Assembly (NCBI GenBank): GCA_009783295.1
Contig: WRHK01000009.1
Location: forward strand, 17,995-81,994
Reading direction: 5' to 3'
From: Promicromonosporaceae bacterium
GTDB taxonomy: Bacteria > Actinomycetota > Actinomycetes > Actinomycetales > Cellulomonadaceae
Length of the DNA: 64,000 nt
Below the pieces are notes generated by a model, which made no database searches, was not told the origin of the DNA, and saw only the letters and a list, made by a program, of their open reading frames with translations. This document shows positions 9,504 to 18,322 of the stretch, one piece after another. A program made the position numbers and the translations under genes. Position 1 is the first letter of the stretch, and the number at the start of each line of letters is the position of its first letter.

Positions 9504-10840
9504 CCGACCTTGGTCCACGTTCCGCACCCCCGCGAGACGAACCCAAAGTCACCCTGGTTGATCGTCCAGGTCACCTGCGCACCGGCGGGGTAGTCGCCGG
9601 AACGAAGCCGTCCAGGGTAAGCGGTGGCGCCATCGAAGGGCTCGTACCCCGACATCCGAAAGCTGCTGACGGCGACCACGTCGCACGTGGCAGCGGCCAC
9701 CGTCGTGTACGTTCCGGGCGCGACATCGATGCCGACCCGGTACTGACCGTCCGATGGCGTGGGGTCGATGTGCGGGGGGTCACCAGGAAACGCCTGATGC
9801 CAGGTGCGACAGACATCGGTGATCTGCACGTGCGTGATCCCGCCGCCCGAGAGATCGAGATACATGGGCAGGCCGGCGCCATAGGACGTGTCTCCGGTGT
9901 ACCAGGCCGCCGAGCCCTCGATCAGGGTCCAGGCGCAGTCGGCCGTAGCGGACGACGTCTCGTACAGCTCAGCGGGAACGGCCCATTCTTCCGTCCCGAC
10001 GTAGAAGTGCGTGACCTCGTTCGGGTTGATGCCGGGCCCCTGCGGCACCAGCTGCGCCGGCCCCGCCACGCGCCGCACCCCCAGCGTGGTGCGGTGGTCG
10101 CCGTTCCAGTCGCCCACGAGCACCACGTCGGTGGGCTTCCCGTAGGGGAACATCGTGTCGGCCGTGCCGCCTCGGGTGCTGTTGGAGACGAAGTACTGGT
10201 TGCCGCGGCGCACCGTCAGGGTGTCCTTGCCGTCACCGTCCCAGTCCCCCACCAGGACCACGTCCTGCGGCATGCCGTACCCGAACGTGACATCCGCGGG
10301 GCCACCCATCGTCCCGTTCGTCAGGAAGTACTGGTTGCCGCGGCGCACCGCCAGGGTGTCCTTGCCGTCACCGTCCCAGTCCCCCACGAGCACCACGTCG
10401 TCGGGCCGGCCGTAGGCGAACGTCACGTCCGCCGCGCCGCCGCGCGTGCCGTTGGTGAGGTAGTACTGGTTGCCGCGGCGTACGCCCAGCGTGGCCTTGC
10501 CGTCGCCGTCCCAGTCGCCCACCAGGACGTCGTCGCCGGCCTTTCCGTAGGCGAACGCGACGTCGGCGCTGCCGCCGCGCGTCCCGTTGGTCAAGAAGTA
10601 CTGGTTGCCACGGCGCACGGCGAGGGTGTCCTTGCCGTCACCGTCCCAGTCGCCGACGAGAGTGGTGTCATCGGTCTTCCCGTAGGCGAAGGCGACGTCG
10701 GCGCTGCCGCCGGTTGTCGCGTTCGTCAGGAAGTACCAGGTCCCGTTCGTGGCCGCGCCGGCTGTCGGAGCGCCGACCACCAGGCATGCCAGGGCTGTCG
10801 CGCCGACCGCAAAGGTCGACGCAAGACGTCGGATACGCAC
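9500..10840 (-). CDS. secreted FG-GAP/VCBS-like five-repeat protein
   Basis: 446 residues from GTG 10840 with GAGGGG seven bases upstream. Sec signal peptide (MRIRRLASTFAVGATALACLV..., Ala-X-Ala near residue 29). Five 45-residue units follow; the fifth has lost the calcium-loop pattern (GDWNGDHRTTLGVRR). Then two C-terminal Cys domains: one with DCAW ... CRTWHQAFPGD, the last of the QYRVGIDVAPGTY ... GCGTWTKVG type. It is the first gene of a two-gene unit with the paralogue that overlaps its stop. The duplicated DNA of the units makes this block prone to recombination. Role inferred as cell-surface binding. Confidence 0.73.
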   Translation of the reverse strand: MRIRRLASTFAVGATALACLVVGAPTAGAATNGTWYFLTNATTGGSADVAFAYGKTDDTTLVGDWDGDGKDTLAVRRGNQYFLTNGTRGGSADVAFAYGKAGDDVLVGDWDGDGKATLGVRRGNQYYLTNGTRGGAADVTFAYGRPDDVVLVGDWDGDGKDTLAVRRGNQYFLTNGTMGGPADVTFGYGMPQDVVLVGDWDGDGKDTLTVRRGNQYFVSNSTRGGTADTMFPYGKPTDVVLVGDWNGDHRTTLGVRRVAGPAQLVPQGPGINPNEVTHFYVGTEEWAVPAELYETSSATADCAWTLIEGSAAWYTGDTSYGAGLPMYLDLSGGGITHVQITDVCRTWHQAFPGDPPHIDPTPSDGQYRVGIDVAPGTYTTVAAATCDVVAVSSFRMSGYEPFDGATAYPGRLRSGDYPAGAQVTWTINQGDFGFVSRGCGTWTKVG

Positions 10841-10913
10841 CCGAGTCCCCTCTGAGAGCTCACTGCACCGTCATCGGTGCGAGCGTGATGCTAGGGGGCT
10901 GGGGCTGGCGGTG

Positions 10914-10936
10914 TAAAACCCGGCCTGATCAGGCCG
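10914..10936 (-). terminator. purE terminator overlapping the stop codon
   Basis: The perfect 16-bp palindrome CGGCCTGATCAGGCCG (10921-10936) contains the purE stop codon (10929-10931). On the minus strand it is followed by GGTTTTA, a classic factor-independent terminator shape. Confidence 0.8.
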
Positions 10937-11462
10937 TGAACCCGGTCGGCCCGGCCGACCGGCGCGCCCGCAGCGCCGCGCCCTTGGCGTGGGCGACCTC
11001 GCCGAGCTCGGCCTGGAACGCCTCCATGCGGCCGCGGAGGGCGGCGTCCTCGGGCGTGGTGCCCGCGCCGAGGATCCGCGCGGCCAGCAGGCCCGCGTTG
11101 CGCGCGCCGCCGATCGACACGGTGGCGACGGGCACGCCTGCGGGCATCTGCACGATGGACAGCAGGGAGTCCATGCCGTCCAGGTAGCGCAGCGGCACGG
11201 GCACGCCGATCACCGGCAGCGGCGTGACCGCGGCGAGCATTCCGGGCAGGTGCGCGGCGCCACCGGCGCCCGCGATGATCACGCGCAGCCCGCGCGCCGA
11301 GGCGCTGCGGCCGTACTCGACCATCTCGACGGGCATGCGGTGCGCGGAGACGACGTCGGCCTCGTAGGGGACGCCGAGCTCGTCGAGCGCGGTGGCGGCG
11401 GCCTCCATGGTGGGCCAGTCGGAGTCGGAACCCATGACGATGCCGACGACAGGGTTGCTCAT
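10929..11462 (-). CDS. purE: N5-carboxyaminoimidazole ribonucleotide mutase
   Basis: 177 residues. It converts N5-CAIR to CAIR in purine synthesis, acting after PurK. Class I PurE signatures are present: [13 protein letters not shown] at the N-terminus, [25 protein letters not shown], and [22 protein letters not shown]. Length is normal for the octameric enzyme. ATG 11462 overlaps the purK stop (ATGA), so it is translationally coupled to purK. The C-terminal ~15 residues ([15 protein letters not shown]) are a basic extension beyond the core fold. Confidence 0.96.
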   Translation of the reverse strand: MSNPVVGIVMGSDSDWPTMEAAATALDELGVPYEADVVSAHRMPVEMVEYGRSASARGLRVIIAGAGGAAHLPGMLAAVTPLPVIGVPVPLRYLDGMDSLLSIVQMPAGVPVATVSIGGARNAGLLAARILGAGTTPEDAALRGRMEAFQAELGEVAHAKGAALRARRSAGPTGFTA

Positions 11463-12661
11463 GCGTTCTCCTCGGGGGTCTCGCCGCGCAGCAGCGCCGC
11501 CGCGGCCATCGCTCGGGCGCGCACCGACTCCAGGTCGGCGCCGCTGACGTTCACGTGGCCGAGCTTGCGCCCGGCGCGGATGCCCTTGCCGTACAGGTTG
11601 ACCTTCGCCTCGGGGAACCGGGCCATGAGCTCGGGCAGGGCGTCCGTGAGCTCGGTGAGGGTCGACCCCAGGACGTTCGCCATGACGGTCCACGGCGCGA
11701 CGGCGTCCGTGGCGCCGAGCGGCAGGTCCAGCACGGCCCGCAGGTGCTGCTCGAACTGGCTGGTCACGGCCCCGTCGATGGTCCAGTGCCCGCTGTTGTG
11801 GGGGCGCATCGCGAGCTCGTTGACGAACACCTCGGGCTCGCCGGAATCGCCCGGGGCCTCGAACAGCTCGACGGCGAGCACGCCGGTCACGCCGAGCCCG
11901 TCGACCACGGTGGCGGCGAGCTCGCGCACGCGCGCCTCGAGCGCGGCGGACAGACCGGGCGCCGGCGCGATGACCTCGGAGCAGACGCCGTCGCGCTGGA
12001 TCGACTCGACCACGGGCCACGTGCGCACCTCGCCCGACGGACGGCGCGCCACGAGCGCGGCGAGCTCCCGCGTGAACGGCACCTTCTGCTCGACGAGCAG
12101 CTGCGGGGCGCCGTCGGCGGCCGCGGCGATCCAGTCGGCGACCTCGTCGGCGGAGCGGACCACGCGCACGCCCTTGCCGTCGTAGCCCCCGCGCGACGTC
12201 TTGACCACGGCCTCGCCGCCGGGCTCCCCCGCGAGGAACGCCTCGAGCGCGGCACGGGCCGCGGCGGGCTCCACGGGGATCGGGGCCCAGCGCGGGCACG
12301 GCAGCCCCAGCTCGATGAGCCGGGTGCGCATGACGATCTTGTCCTGGGCGTGCACCAGCGCGTCCGGGCCGGGGTGCACGGGCGTGCCGTGCTCCAGCAG
12401 GTCCTGGAGCAGCGAGTTGGGCACGTGCTCGTGCTCGAAGGTGAGCACCGCGGCGGCCTGGCCGTCGTGGGGGGCGATGAGGCCGCGGATCGCGGCCTCG
12501 TCGGACGCCGCGCCCACGGGCGCGTCCGTCACCACCTGCGCGGCCGACGACGCCGGCTCCTCCACCAGGACCCTGAGGTGGACGCCGAGCTCCCCGGCGG
12601 CCGGGGCCATCATGCGGGCGAGCTGTCCTCCGCCGACCACGGCGATCACGGGTGCTGTCAC
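11459..12661 (-). CDS. purK: N5-carboxyaminoimidazole ribonucleotide synthase
   Basis: 400 residues. ATP-grasp ligase converting AIR, bicarbonate and ATP to N5-CAIR in purine synthesis. It opens [22 protein letters not shown], the PurK N-terminal motif. Downstream are [23 protein letters not shown] (the flexible ATP-grasp loop), [18 protein letters not shown] and LGHVNVSG. The start is GTG 12661 without a strong ribosome site. The gene overlaps purE by 4 bp. The histidine kinase gene ends 55 bp upstream in the same direction, so partial read-through is possible, but a functional link is not implied. Confidence 0.95.
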   Translation of the reverse strand: MTAPVIAVVGGGQLARMMAPAAGELGVHLRVLVEEPASSAAQVVTDAPVGAASDEAAIRGLIAPHDGQAAAVLTFEHEHVPNSLLQDLLEHGTPVHPGPDALVHAQDKIVMRTRLIELGLPCPRWAPIPVEPAAARAALEAFLAGEPGGEAVVKTSRGGYDGKGVRVVRSADEVADWIAAAADGAPQLLVEQKVPFTRELAALVARRPSGEVRTWPVVESIQRDGVCSEVIAPAPGLSAALEARVRELAATVVDGLGVTGVLAVELFEAPGDSGEPEVFVNELAMRPHNSGHWTIDGAVTSQFEQHLRAVLDLPLGATDAVAPWTVMANVLGSTLTELTDALPELMARFPEAKVNLYGKGIRAGRKLGHVNVSGADLESVRARAMAAAALLRGETPEENA

Positions 12662-12716
12662 GGGGCAAGGTTACGGGGTCTCGCCAGGCGCGACCGCCGT
12701 GTCCGGCGCCGGGCGC

Positions 12717-14054
12717 TCAGCCGCCTGCGCGCCGGCGGGCGCGGCCGCCGCGCGAGGAGATCGTGGTGCCCGGCGGCAGCACGACGCCGGGGTCGAGCGA
12801 CTTCGGCACGCCGGCGAGGAACAGCGCGAACACCGGCGGGCGCCGCTGCGCGAGCTCGAGGCGGCCGCCGTCCGCGGCGGCGAGGTCGCGGGCCAGGGCG
12901 AGGCCGAGGCCGGTCCCGGCGCCGGAGGTCATGCCCCGCTCGAACACCTTGCCTGCGATGTCGTCGGGCACGCCCGGGCCCTCGTCCGTGACCTCGACGG
13001 CGACGGCGCCCGTGGTTCCCGACGGGCGCGAGCGCACCGTCGTGGTGCCGTCGCCGTGGCGCAGCGAGTTCTCGAGGAGCGTGGCCAGCACCTGGGCGAG
13101 GGCGCCCGGCGTGGCGAGCACACGCTGGTCGGGCGAGACGTCGATGCGCAGGCGGCGCCCCTCGCGCTCGAACGTCGGGCCCCACTCCTCCTCCTGCTGG
13201 CGCACCACGTCGAGCAGGCGGACGGGCTCCGTCGTGCCGCCCTGGGAGCGGCGCGACGCCGCGAGCAGGTCGTCCACCACCGTGACCAGGCGCTCGACCT
13301 GCTCCAGGGAGATCCGGGCCTCCTCCTGCACGTCCGGGTCTTTCGACGCCGCCTGGATCTCCTCCAGCCGCATGGTCAGCGCGGTGAGGGGCGTGCGCAG
13401 CTGGTGGGACGCGTCCGAGGTGAACTGCCGCTCCGCGGCCAGGCGCGCGGCCAGCCGGTCGCTCGTGCGCGCCAGCTCGGCCGCGACCAGGTCGATCTCC
13501 TCGACGCCGCTCGGCTCCAGTCGCGGGCGCACCTGCCCGCTCGCGATCTGCTCGGCCGACGCCGCCAGGTACACCAGGGGCGCGGCCAGGCGGTTCGCCT
13601 GCCACACCGCCATCGCGGCGCCGGCCCCGATCGCGACCACGCCCGCCGCGCAGACCAGCAGCACCACCTGGGCGGCCTTGATCCACGCAGACCAGCTCGA
13701 GATCGTCAGCGTGACGCTCGCCGACAGCTCGGTCTGCCGGCCCTGCGTGATGACCGGGCCGTCCACCTTCTCGCCGGCCTGGACGAGCGTGCCGTCGGGC
13801 AGCAGCACCGTCACGTACGCGGGGATGTCGCCCTCGCGGCCCGTCACGGCACGCTGCATCGACGTGTCAGGGATGGGCGTCCCGCGGTCCTGCGCCAGCT
13901 GCACGCTGGTGGTCAGCCGGTCGAGCCGGTCGGACAGCCGCTGGTGCTCGACGTCGATCGCGTACCGCGCCCCGAAGATACCCAGCGGCACGCCCAGCAG
14001 AACGACCGCCACCGCGACCGCCGCGATGGTCGCGAGGAGCACCCGCCGACGCAC
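12717..14054 (-). CDS. two-component sensor histidine kinase (HisKA type)
   Basis: 445 residues. Membrane sensor that autophosphorylates and passes phosphate to the response regulator encoded 3 bp upstream. Topology: first span at residues 5-27, an extracytoplasmic sensor of about 100 residues, and a second span at about 129-150. HAMP-like region (LAAPLVYLAASAEQIASG) and H-box FTSDASHQLRTPLTAL with phospho-acceptor His217 follow, then N-box LLENSLRHG, DEGPGVP and GTGLGLALARDL. The Arg-rich C-terminal tail is unusual. The start is GTG 14054. The stimulus is not evident from sequence. Confidence 0.9.
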   Translation of the reverse strand: MRRRVLLATIAAVAVAVVLLGVPLGIFGARYAIDVEHQRLSDRLDRLTTSVQLAQDRGTPIPDTSMQRAVTGREGDIPAYVTVLLPDGTLVQAGEKVDGPVITQGRQTELSASVTLTISSWSAWIKAAQVVLLVCAAGVVAIGAGAAMAVWQANRLAAPLVYLAASAEQIASGQVRPRLEPSGVEEIDLVAAELARTSDRLAARLAAERQFTSDASHQLRTPLTALTMRLEEIQAASKDPDVQEEARISLEQVERLVTVVDDLLAASRRSQGGTTEPVRLLDVVRQQEEEWGPTFEREGRRLRIDVSPDQRVLATPGALAQVLATLLENSLRHGDGTTTVRSRPSGTTGAVAVEVTDEGPGVPDDIAGKVFERGMTSGAGTGLGLALARDLAAADGGRLELAQRRPPVFALFLAGVPKSLDPGVVLPPGTTISSRGGRARRRAGG

Positions 14055-14057
14055 GGC

Positions 14058-14741
14058 CTAGCTCGCGCCTGCCTCGAAGCGGAACCCGAGCCCGCGCACC
14101 GTCGACACGTAGCGGGGGGCGTTCGCGTCGTCGCCGAGCTTGCGGCGCAGCCACGACACGTGCATGTCGAGCGTCTTCGTCGACCCGACGGGGTCGGAGC
14201 CCCACACGTCGCGCATGAGGGTGTCGCGCACGACGACGGAGCCCGCGTTGGCCACCAGCACCTTGAGGAGGTCGAACTCCTTGGTGGTCAGGTGCAGCTC
14301 GCGGTCGCCCTGGAACGCGCGGTGCGCGGAGACGTCCACGCGCACGTCCTGCGCACGCAGCTCCTCCTCGTCGGGCGTCTCGCCGTGCGTGCGGCGCAGC
14401 AGCGCCCGGACGCGGGCCAGGAGCTCGGCGAGGCGGAACGGCTTGGTGACGTAGTCGTCGGCACCGGCGTCGAGCCCGACCACCAGGTCGACCTCGTCGG
14501 CGCGGGCCGTCAGCACCAGGATCGGGACGCCCAGGCCGCTGCCCCGCAGCTCGCGGGCGACGTCGAGCCCGTCCATGTCCGGGAGCCCGAGGTCGAGGAC
14601 GACGACGTCGGCGCTCGCAGCATTGTCGAGCGCTCCTTGACCAGTTCCTTGCACGATCACGTCGTAACCCTCACGCGTGAGGGCCCGGGCCAACGGCTCG
14701 GCAATCGCCGGGTCGTCCTCGGCTAGCAACACGTGGGTCAT
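14058..14741 (-). CDS. OmpR/PhoB-family response regulator
   Basis: 227 residues from ATG 14741. Receiver domain with acidic pocket Glu8-Asp9-Asp10 and phospho-acceptor Asp50 (VVVLDLGLPDMDG), the switch Thr in LVLTA and Lys in YVTKPF. A winged-helix DNA-binding domain fills the C-terminal half (LHLTTKEFDLLKVLVANAG ... WLRRKLGDD ... VRGLGFRF). It is the partner of the histidine kinase whose gene starts 3 bp downstream. An upstream in-frame codon would add 21 residues before the fold and is rejected. Targets are unknown. Confidence 0.92.
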   Translation of the reverse strand: MTHVLLAEDDPAIAEPLARALTREGYDVIVQGTGQGALDNAASADVVVLDLGLPDMDGLDVARELRGSGLGVPILVLTARADEVDLVVGLDAGADDYVTKPFRLAELLARVRALLRRTHGETPDEEELRAQDVRVDVSAHRAFQGDRELHLTTKEFDLLKVLVANAGSVVVRDTLMRDVWGSDPVGSTKTLDMHVSWLRRKLGDDANAPRYVSTVRGLGFRFEAGAS

Positions 14742-14877
14742 TCCGCCATGGTAGCGGCATCCCGCCAGGTGAACGTCGGACGTTCGAGGGACGGGTCCGA
14801 CCACGGTCGGACATGGCGCGCGACGAACCGTCCCCAGGGCGGACGCGGCGCTCGAGCCCGGCCTCTAGCCTTCGGGC

Positions 14878-16215
14878 ATGGGTTGGTACGAGCGGCTCGT
14901 CCGCTGGAGCGAGAGGCGTCGCCTCGCGGTCGACGCGGTGGTCGCGGCGGCCGCGATCGTGCCGTCCGCCATCCTCGCCTCCGACCCCGTCCGCGGGTTC
15001 GGTCATGCAGCGCCGCACGCGTTCTGGACCGTGCTGCTCATCGCACCGCTCGCGTGGCGCCGCGTGCGCCCCGTGGAGTCGACGGCGGCCGTCGTCGTCG
15101 TCGCGCTCGCGCACCTGTTCACCGGGACGATCCTGGTGCTGCCCGCCGACCTCGCGATCCTCGTCGCCCTGTACTCCGTCACCGTGCACGGGCCCGTCTG
15201 GGCGCACCGCGCCGCCGTCGTCACGGCCCTGGTCGGGTCCGGGCTGCTCGGGGCCGTCGTCGTCGCGCGCGGCGGCACGTACGGCGAGGTGAGCGGCGTC
15301 GTCATGCTGGCGGCCATCCTGGCCACCACGTCCTGGGCGTTCGGGCTGGTCCGGCGCTCGCGGCGGGAGATGCTGGAGGCGCTGCGCGACCGCGCGGAGC
15401 GCCTCGAGGTGGAGCGCGACCAGCAGGCCCGCATCGCGACGGCGGCCGAGCGCGCCCGCATCGCGCGTGAGATGCACGACATCGTCGCCCACTCGCTGTC
15501 GGTCGTCGTCGCGCAGGCCGACGGCGGGCGGTACGCCGCGACCGCCGACCCCGCCGCCGCGGCCCACGCGCTCGAGGTGATCTCGGAGACGGGGCGCGCC
15601 GCGCTGGCGGACATGCGGCGGCTGCTCGGGGTGCTGCGGACGTCCGACCCCGCCGACGCCGGACCCGCCCCGCGCGCGCCGCAGCCGGGGATGTCGCCGG
15701 GCCGCCTCGTACGGCCCACCGTGCCGGCGGCTCCCGTCGAGGCCACCCCGCTCGCCGAGACGCCCGACGACGCCGACCTCGCCTCCCTGCTCGAGCAGGC
15801 GCGCGGCGCGGGGATGAAGGTGTCGTTCGTGCGCGTCGGCGAGCCGCGCCGCCTGCCGCCGGGCGCCGGCCTCACGCTGCACCGCGTATGCCAGGAGGCG
15901 TTGACCAACGTGCGCAAGCACGCCGGGCCGTCCGTCTCCGTGACCGTGGTGGTGCGCTGGGGCGTGGCGTCCGTCGAGCTCGAGGTGTCCGACGACGGCC
16001 GCGGCGCGGCGGCGGCGTCCGACGGCAGCGGCTCGGGCGCGCCCGGGTACGGGCTGCTGGGCATGGGCGAGCGCGCGGCGCTGTTCGGCGGCAAGGTGAC
16101 AGCGGGCCCGCGGCCCGGCGGCGGGTGGCGCGTGCGGTTCACGATGCCGCTGCCCGCGGGGACGACGGCCGTCGGGAGCGCGGCGGCCGCAGACGACGAG
16201 ACGGAGCAGGCATGA
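14878..16215 (+). CDS. NarL-type sensor histidine kinase (HisKA_3)
   Basis: 445 residues. Four to five hydrophobic spans fill residues 15-160 with little outside the membrane, so it probably senses a membrane or cell-wall state. The dimerisation/phosphorylation motif is RARIAREMHDIVAHSLSVVV with His200. An HATPase region (ALTNVRKHAG, LEVSDDGRG, GYGLLGMGERAALFGG) ends the protein. A roughly 45-residue Pro/Ala-rich insertion separates the dimerisation helices from the ATPase domain. It overlaps the response regulator gene by ATGA and diverges from the OmpR-type pair, 136 bp away. Confidence 0.92.
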   Translation: MGWYERLVRWSERRRLAVDAVVAAAAIVPSAILASDPVRGFGHAAPHAFWTVLLIAPLAWRRVRPVESTAAVVVVALAHLFTGTILVLPADLAILVALYSVTVHGPVWAHRAAVVTALVGSGLLGAVVVARGGTYGEVSGVVMLAAILATTSWAFGLVRRSRREMLEALRDRAERLEVERDQQARIATAAERARIAREMHDIVAHSLSVVVAQADGGRYAATADPAAAAHALEVISETGRAALADMRRLLGVLRTSDPADAGPAPRAPQPGMSPGRLVRPTVPAAPVEATPLAETPDDADLASLLEQARGAGMKVSFVRVGEPRRLPPGAGLTLHRVCQEALTNVRKHAGPSVSVTVVVRWGVASVELEVSDDGRGAAAASDGSGSGAPGYGLLGMGERAALFGGKVTAGPRPGGGWRVRFTMPLPAGTTAVGSAAAADDETEQA

Positions 16216-16913
16216 CCCTGAGCGACGACCCGACCGGGCCGGTGCGCGTGGCGCTGGTCGACGACCAGCAGCTGGTGCGCGCCGGGTTCCGCATGGTGAT
16301 CGACTCCCAGCCCGACCTCGCCGTGGTGGCCGAGGCCGGCGACGGCGTCGAGGCCCTGCGGGTGCTCGCGCAGACCAAGGCCGACGTCGTGCTCATGGAC
16401 GTGCGCATGCCCCGCATGGACGGGCTGACCGCGACCGCGCAGCTCACGGCCCTGCCGGGGGCGCCGCGCGTCGTCGTGCTCACCACGTTCGACCTCGACG
16501 AGTACGTGCTCGAGGCGATCCGCGCCGGGGCGTCGGGGTTCCTGCTCAAGGACGCGCCGCCCGAGGAGATGCTCACCGCGATCCGCACGGTGCACCACGG
16601 CGACGCGGTGATCGCGCCGTCGTCCACCCGCCGGCTGCTGGAACACCTGGTCACCGCTCTGCCGACGCCGGCCTCGGCCGACGAGGAGACCCCCGCGCAC
16701 CGCGCCCTGGCCACCCTCACCGACCGCGAGCGCGAGGTGCTGGTGCTCATGGCCCGCGGCCGCTCCAACACGGAGATCGCCTCCGACCTGTTCGTGGCCG
16801 AGGCGACCGTGAAGACCCACGTGGGGCGGGTGCTGGCGAAGCTCGACGCACGAGACCGGGTCCAGGCCGTGGTGCTCGCGTACGAGACGGGGCTGATCCG
16901 CCCGGGGGCGTGA
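16212..16913 (+). CDS. NarL/FixJ-family response regulator
   Basis: 233 residues. Receiver with Asp-Asp pocket (LVDDQQLVRAGFRMV), phospho-acceptor Asp63 (VVLMDVRMPRMDG) and LLKDAPPEEM. A LuxR-type helix-turn-helix follows (LTDREREVLVLMARGRSNTEIASDL ... TVKTHVGRVLAKL, about residues 165-215). Coupled translationally to the kinase (ATG inside its last codons, ATGA). It likely controls its own and nearby genes; no binding site was identified. Confidence 0.93.
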   Translation: MTLSDDPTGPVRVALVDDQQLVRAGFRMVIDSQPDLAVVAEAGDGVEALRVLAQTKADVVLMDVRMPRMDGLTATAQLTALPGAPRVVVLTTFDLDEYVLEAIRAGASGFLLKDAPPEEMLTAIRTVHHGDAVIAPSSTRRLLEHLVTALPTPASADEETPAHRALATLTDREREVLVLMARGRSNTEIASDLFVAEATVKTHVGRVLAKLDARDRVQAVVLAYETGLIRPGA

Positions 16914-16959
16914 GCGCCCGCCTCGTGTCGTCAGATCCTCGCGGCAATGGGGCGGCGCC

Positions 16960-17032
16960 AGGTTCTGACACGCCTCGAGCCTCCCCGCGTGTCAGAACCT
17001 CGCCCGGCGCGAGTCCGGCGACGTTCTGACAG
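16960..17032. repeat. family A palindrome, 3' side of nuclease gene
   Basis: A 14-bp perfect inverted repeat (AGGTTCTGACACGC at 16960-16973 with its complement at 16987-17000) encloses a 13-nt loop. A further GTTCTGACAG copy sits at 17023-17032 inside the coding sequence, and a diverged copy at about 16927-16942. The nuclease gene stop codon (TGA in TTCTGACA) lies inside the right arm, so the last codons of the gene are repeat-derived. Related copies lie on the other side of the gene at 18072-18175. Confidence 0.8.
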
Positions 17033-17972
17033 TTCCCGTGGGCTGGCCCAGGTGGCGGCGGATGATCGCCACCACGCGCTCCGGCTCGTGGCGCGCAGCC
17101 ATCGCGGGGATCCGGATCCGGACCGTCGTCGGGTCCGCGCCGATCTCAGCGTCGCGGAGCAGGTCGTCGTACCAGCGCTCCCGCTCCAGGTGGCCGACGC
17201 CGTCCACCTCGACGACGAGACGCCGGCCGCCGCCCAGCTCCCACACGGCGTCGAGGTACCGCCGACGCCCGCGGGCATCGAGGCGGACGGCCTGTCGTGT
17301 CGGCTCGGGGATCGCGGCCACCCGGCACAGGCGGGCGAGGTCGATCTCCGCCAGAGAGTCTGCTCCTCCGGCGATGTCCGCGAGCGCCGCCCGCATCACC
17401 TTCCGGTGAGCCACGGCCCCGACGTCGTCGAGCACGGCGTGCATCTTCTCGACGGTGGTGAGCCTCTGTTGGACGACCGCCGCCATGAGCCCGGCCGCGG
17501 TGCGCCAGGAGGGCTGCCACGCCGCGGCGTCGACCGCCGCCCGCTCGACGCTGTGGAACGGGAGACCGCGGATCCGCCGGACGTCCGCGTCGCGGAGGCG
17601 ACGCGACTCGTGGACCACCAGCCAGGGCTGGGGGGCGACCTTCGCGCCGCGGGCGACGACGAGGTGGACGCGGTCGCGCTCCCAGCCGCTCAGGCCAAGC
17701 ACGGTCAGGGCGGTGTGCGCACCGAGCACGCTGTCCTCCGGCGCCCCCAGGACGGCCAGCCAGTGACGCGCCTCGAGGGTGAGCGGCCCGAGATGGGTGA
17801 CGACGAGCGTCCCCGAGACCGTGCGCCAGCGACGCGCGGCGATGTGCGAGCGGACGTGGCCGTCAGTGACGCCGAGCGCGGCGAGCTGCGACCGTGAGAC
17901 GACGCCCGCCTGCCGGCGCACCAGGGCGCGGAGACCTGGGACCTCGTCGAACGCGCGTGCGGAGCCGGACAT
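16992..17972 (-). CDS. AbiEi-type N-domain plus DUF559/Vsr-like endonuclease-fold protein
   Basis: 326 residues from ATG 17972. The N-terminal part (LRALVRRQAGVVSRSQLAAL...) looks like the winged-helix AbiEi antitoxin-type domain. The C-terminal part carries a PD-(D/E)xK-like core: Asp241 in YLDAVW, then Glu255 and Asp257 in LVVEVDGVGHLERERWYDD, as in DUF559/very-short-patch-repair-like nucleases. Such genes are common in actinobacteria and no role is established. The gene is bracketed by family A palindromes (16960-17032 and 18072-18175) and its C-terminus is encoded by one of them. No toxin partner is adjacent, so a toxin-antitoxin role is not supported. Confidence 0.72.
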   Translation of the reverse strand: MSGSARAFDEVPGLRALVRRQAGVVSRSQLAALGVTDGHVRSHIAARRWRTVSGTLVVTHLGPLTLEARHWLAVLGAPEDSVLGAHTALTVLGLSGWERDRVHLVVARGAKVAPQPWLVVHESRRLRDADVRRIRGLPFHSVERAAVDAAAWQPSWRTAAGLMAAVVQQRLTTVEKMHAVLDDVGAVAHRKVMRAALADIAGGADSLAEIDLARLCRVAAIPEPTRQAVRLDARGRRRYLDAVWELGGGRRLVVEVDGVGHLERERWYDDLLRDAEIGADPTTVRIRIPAMAARHEPERVVAIIRRHLGQPTGTVRTSPDSRRARF

Positions 17973-18071
17973 GCCGCTCAGGTTGGCCTGCGCGAGCGCG
18001 GGGCCTCGGTCCAGGGGGCGTGACCTGTGCACGCCGCCGGGGAGGAGAGCCCTGGGGACCCGCTCCGTACT

Positions 18072-18175
18072 TGTCAGAACGACACCGCCCCATGCCAGAT
18101 CCTCGCTCTGACACGGCAAAGGATCCCGGAGCCTGTCAGAACGACTCCACAGTGGAGTGCAGCGTCGTTCTGACA
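18072..18175. repeat. family A palindromes, 5' side of nuclease gene
   Basis: TGTCAGAACGAC occurs at 18072-18083 and 18134-18145; its inverse GTCGTTCTGACA is at 18164-18175. The last two form a 12-bp stem with a nested near-palindrome ACTCCACAGTGGAGT in the loop. A diverged unit (CCAGATCCTCGCTCTGACA) lies at about 18096-18114. The core TGTCAGAAC is shared with the copies at 16960-17032 on the far side of the nuclease gene. The rest of the 350-bp gap to the ABC transporter gene shows nothing recognisable. Confidence 0.75.
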
Positions 18176-18322
18176 CGCGCGGGCGGAGCGGGACCCTGTG
18201 TACGACCTGGGTATGACACCCGCCCCGCGAGGACCAGCCCCCGGGGCGACGCCCCGACCCCGCCTCGCTCCGTAGCGTCGCTGGTGTTGTCGCAAGTCCC
18301 CCGACCCTGAACCGGAGTACCC

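Noticed and set aside
16992..17972. Toxin-antitoxin system (AbiEi-type domain)
   Set aside because: No AbiEii-type nucleotidyltransferase toxin gene is adjacent, and the C-terminus is nuclease-like rather than antitoxin-like.
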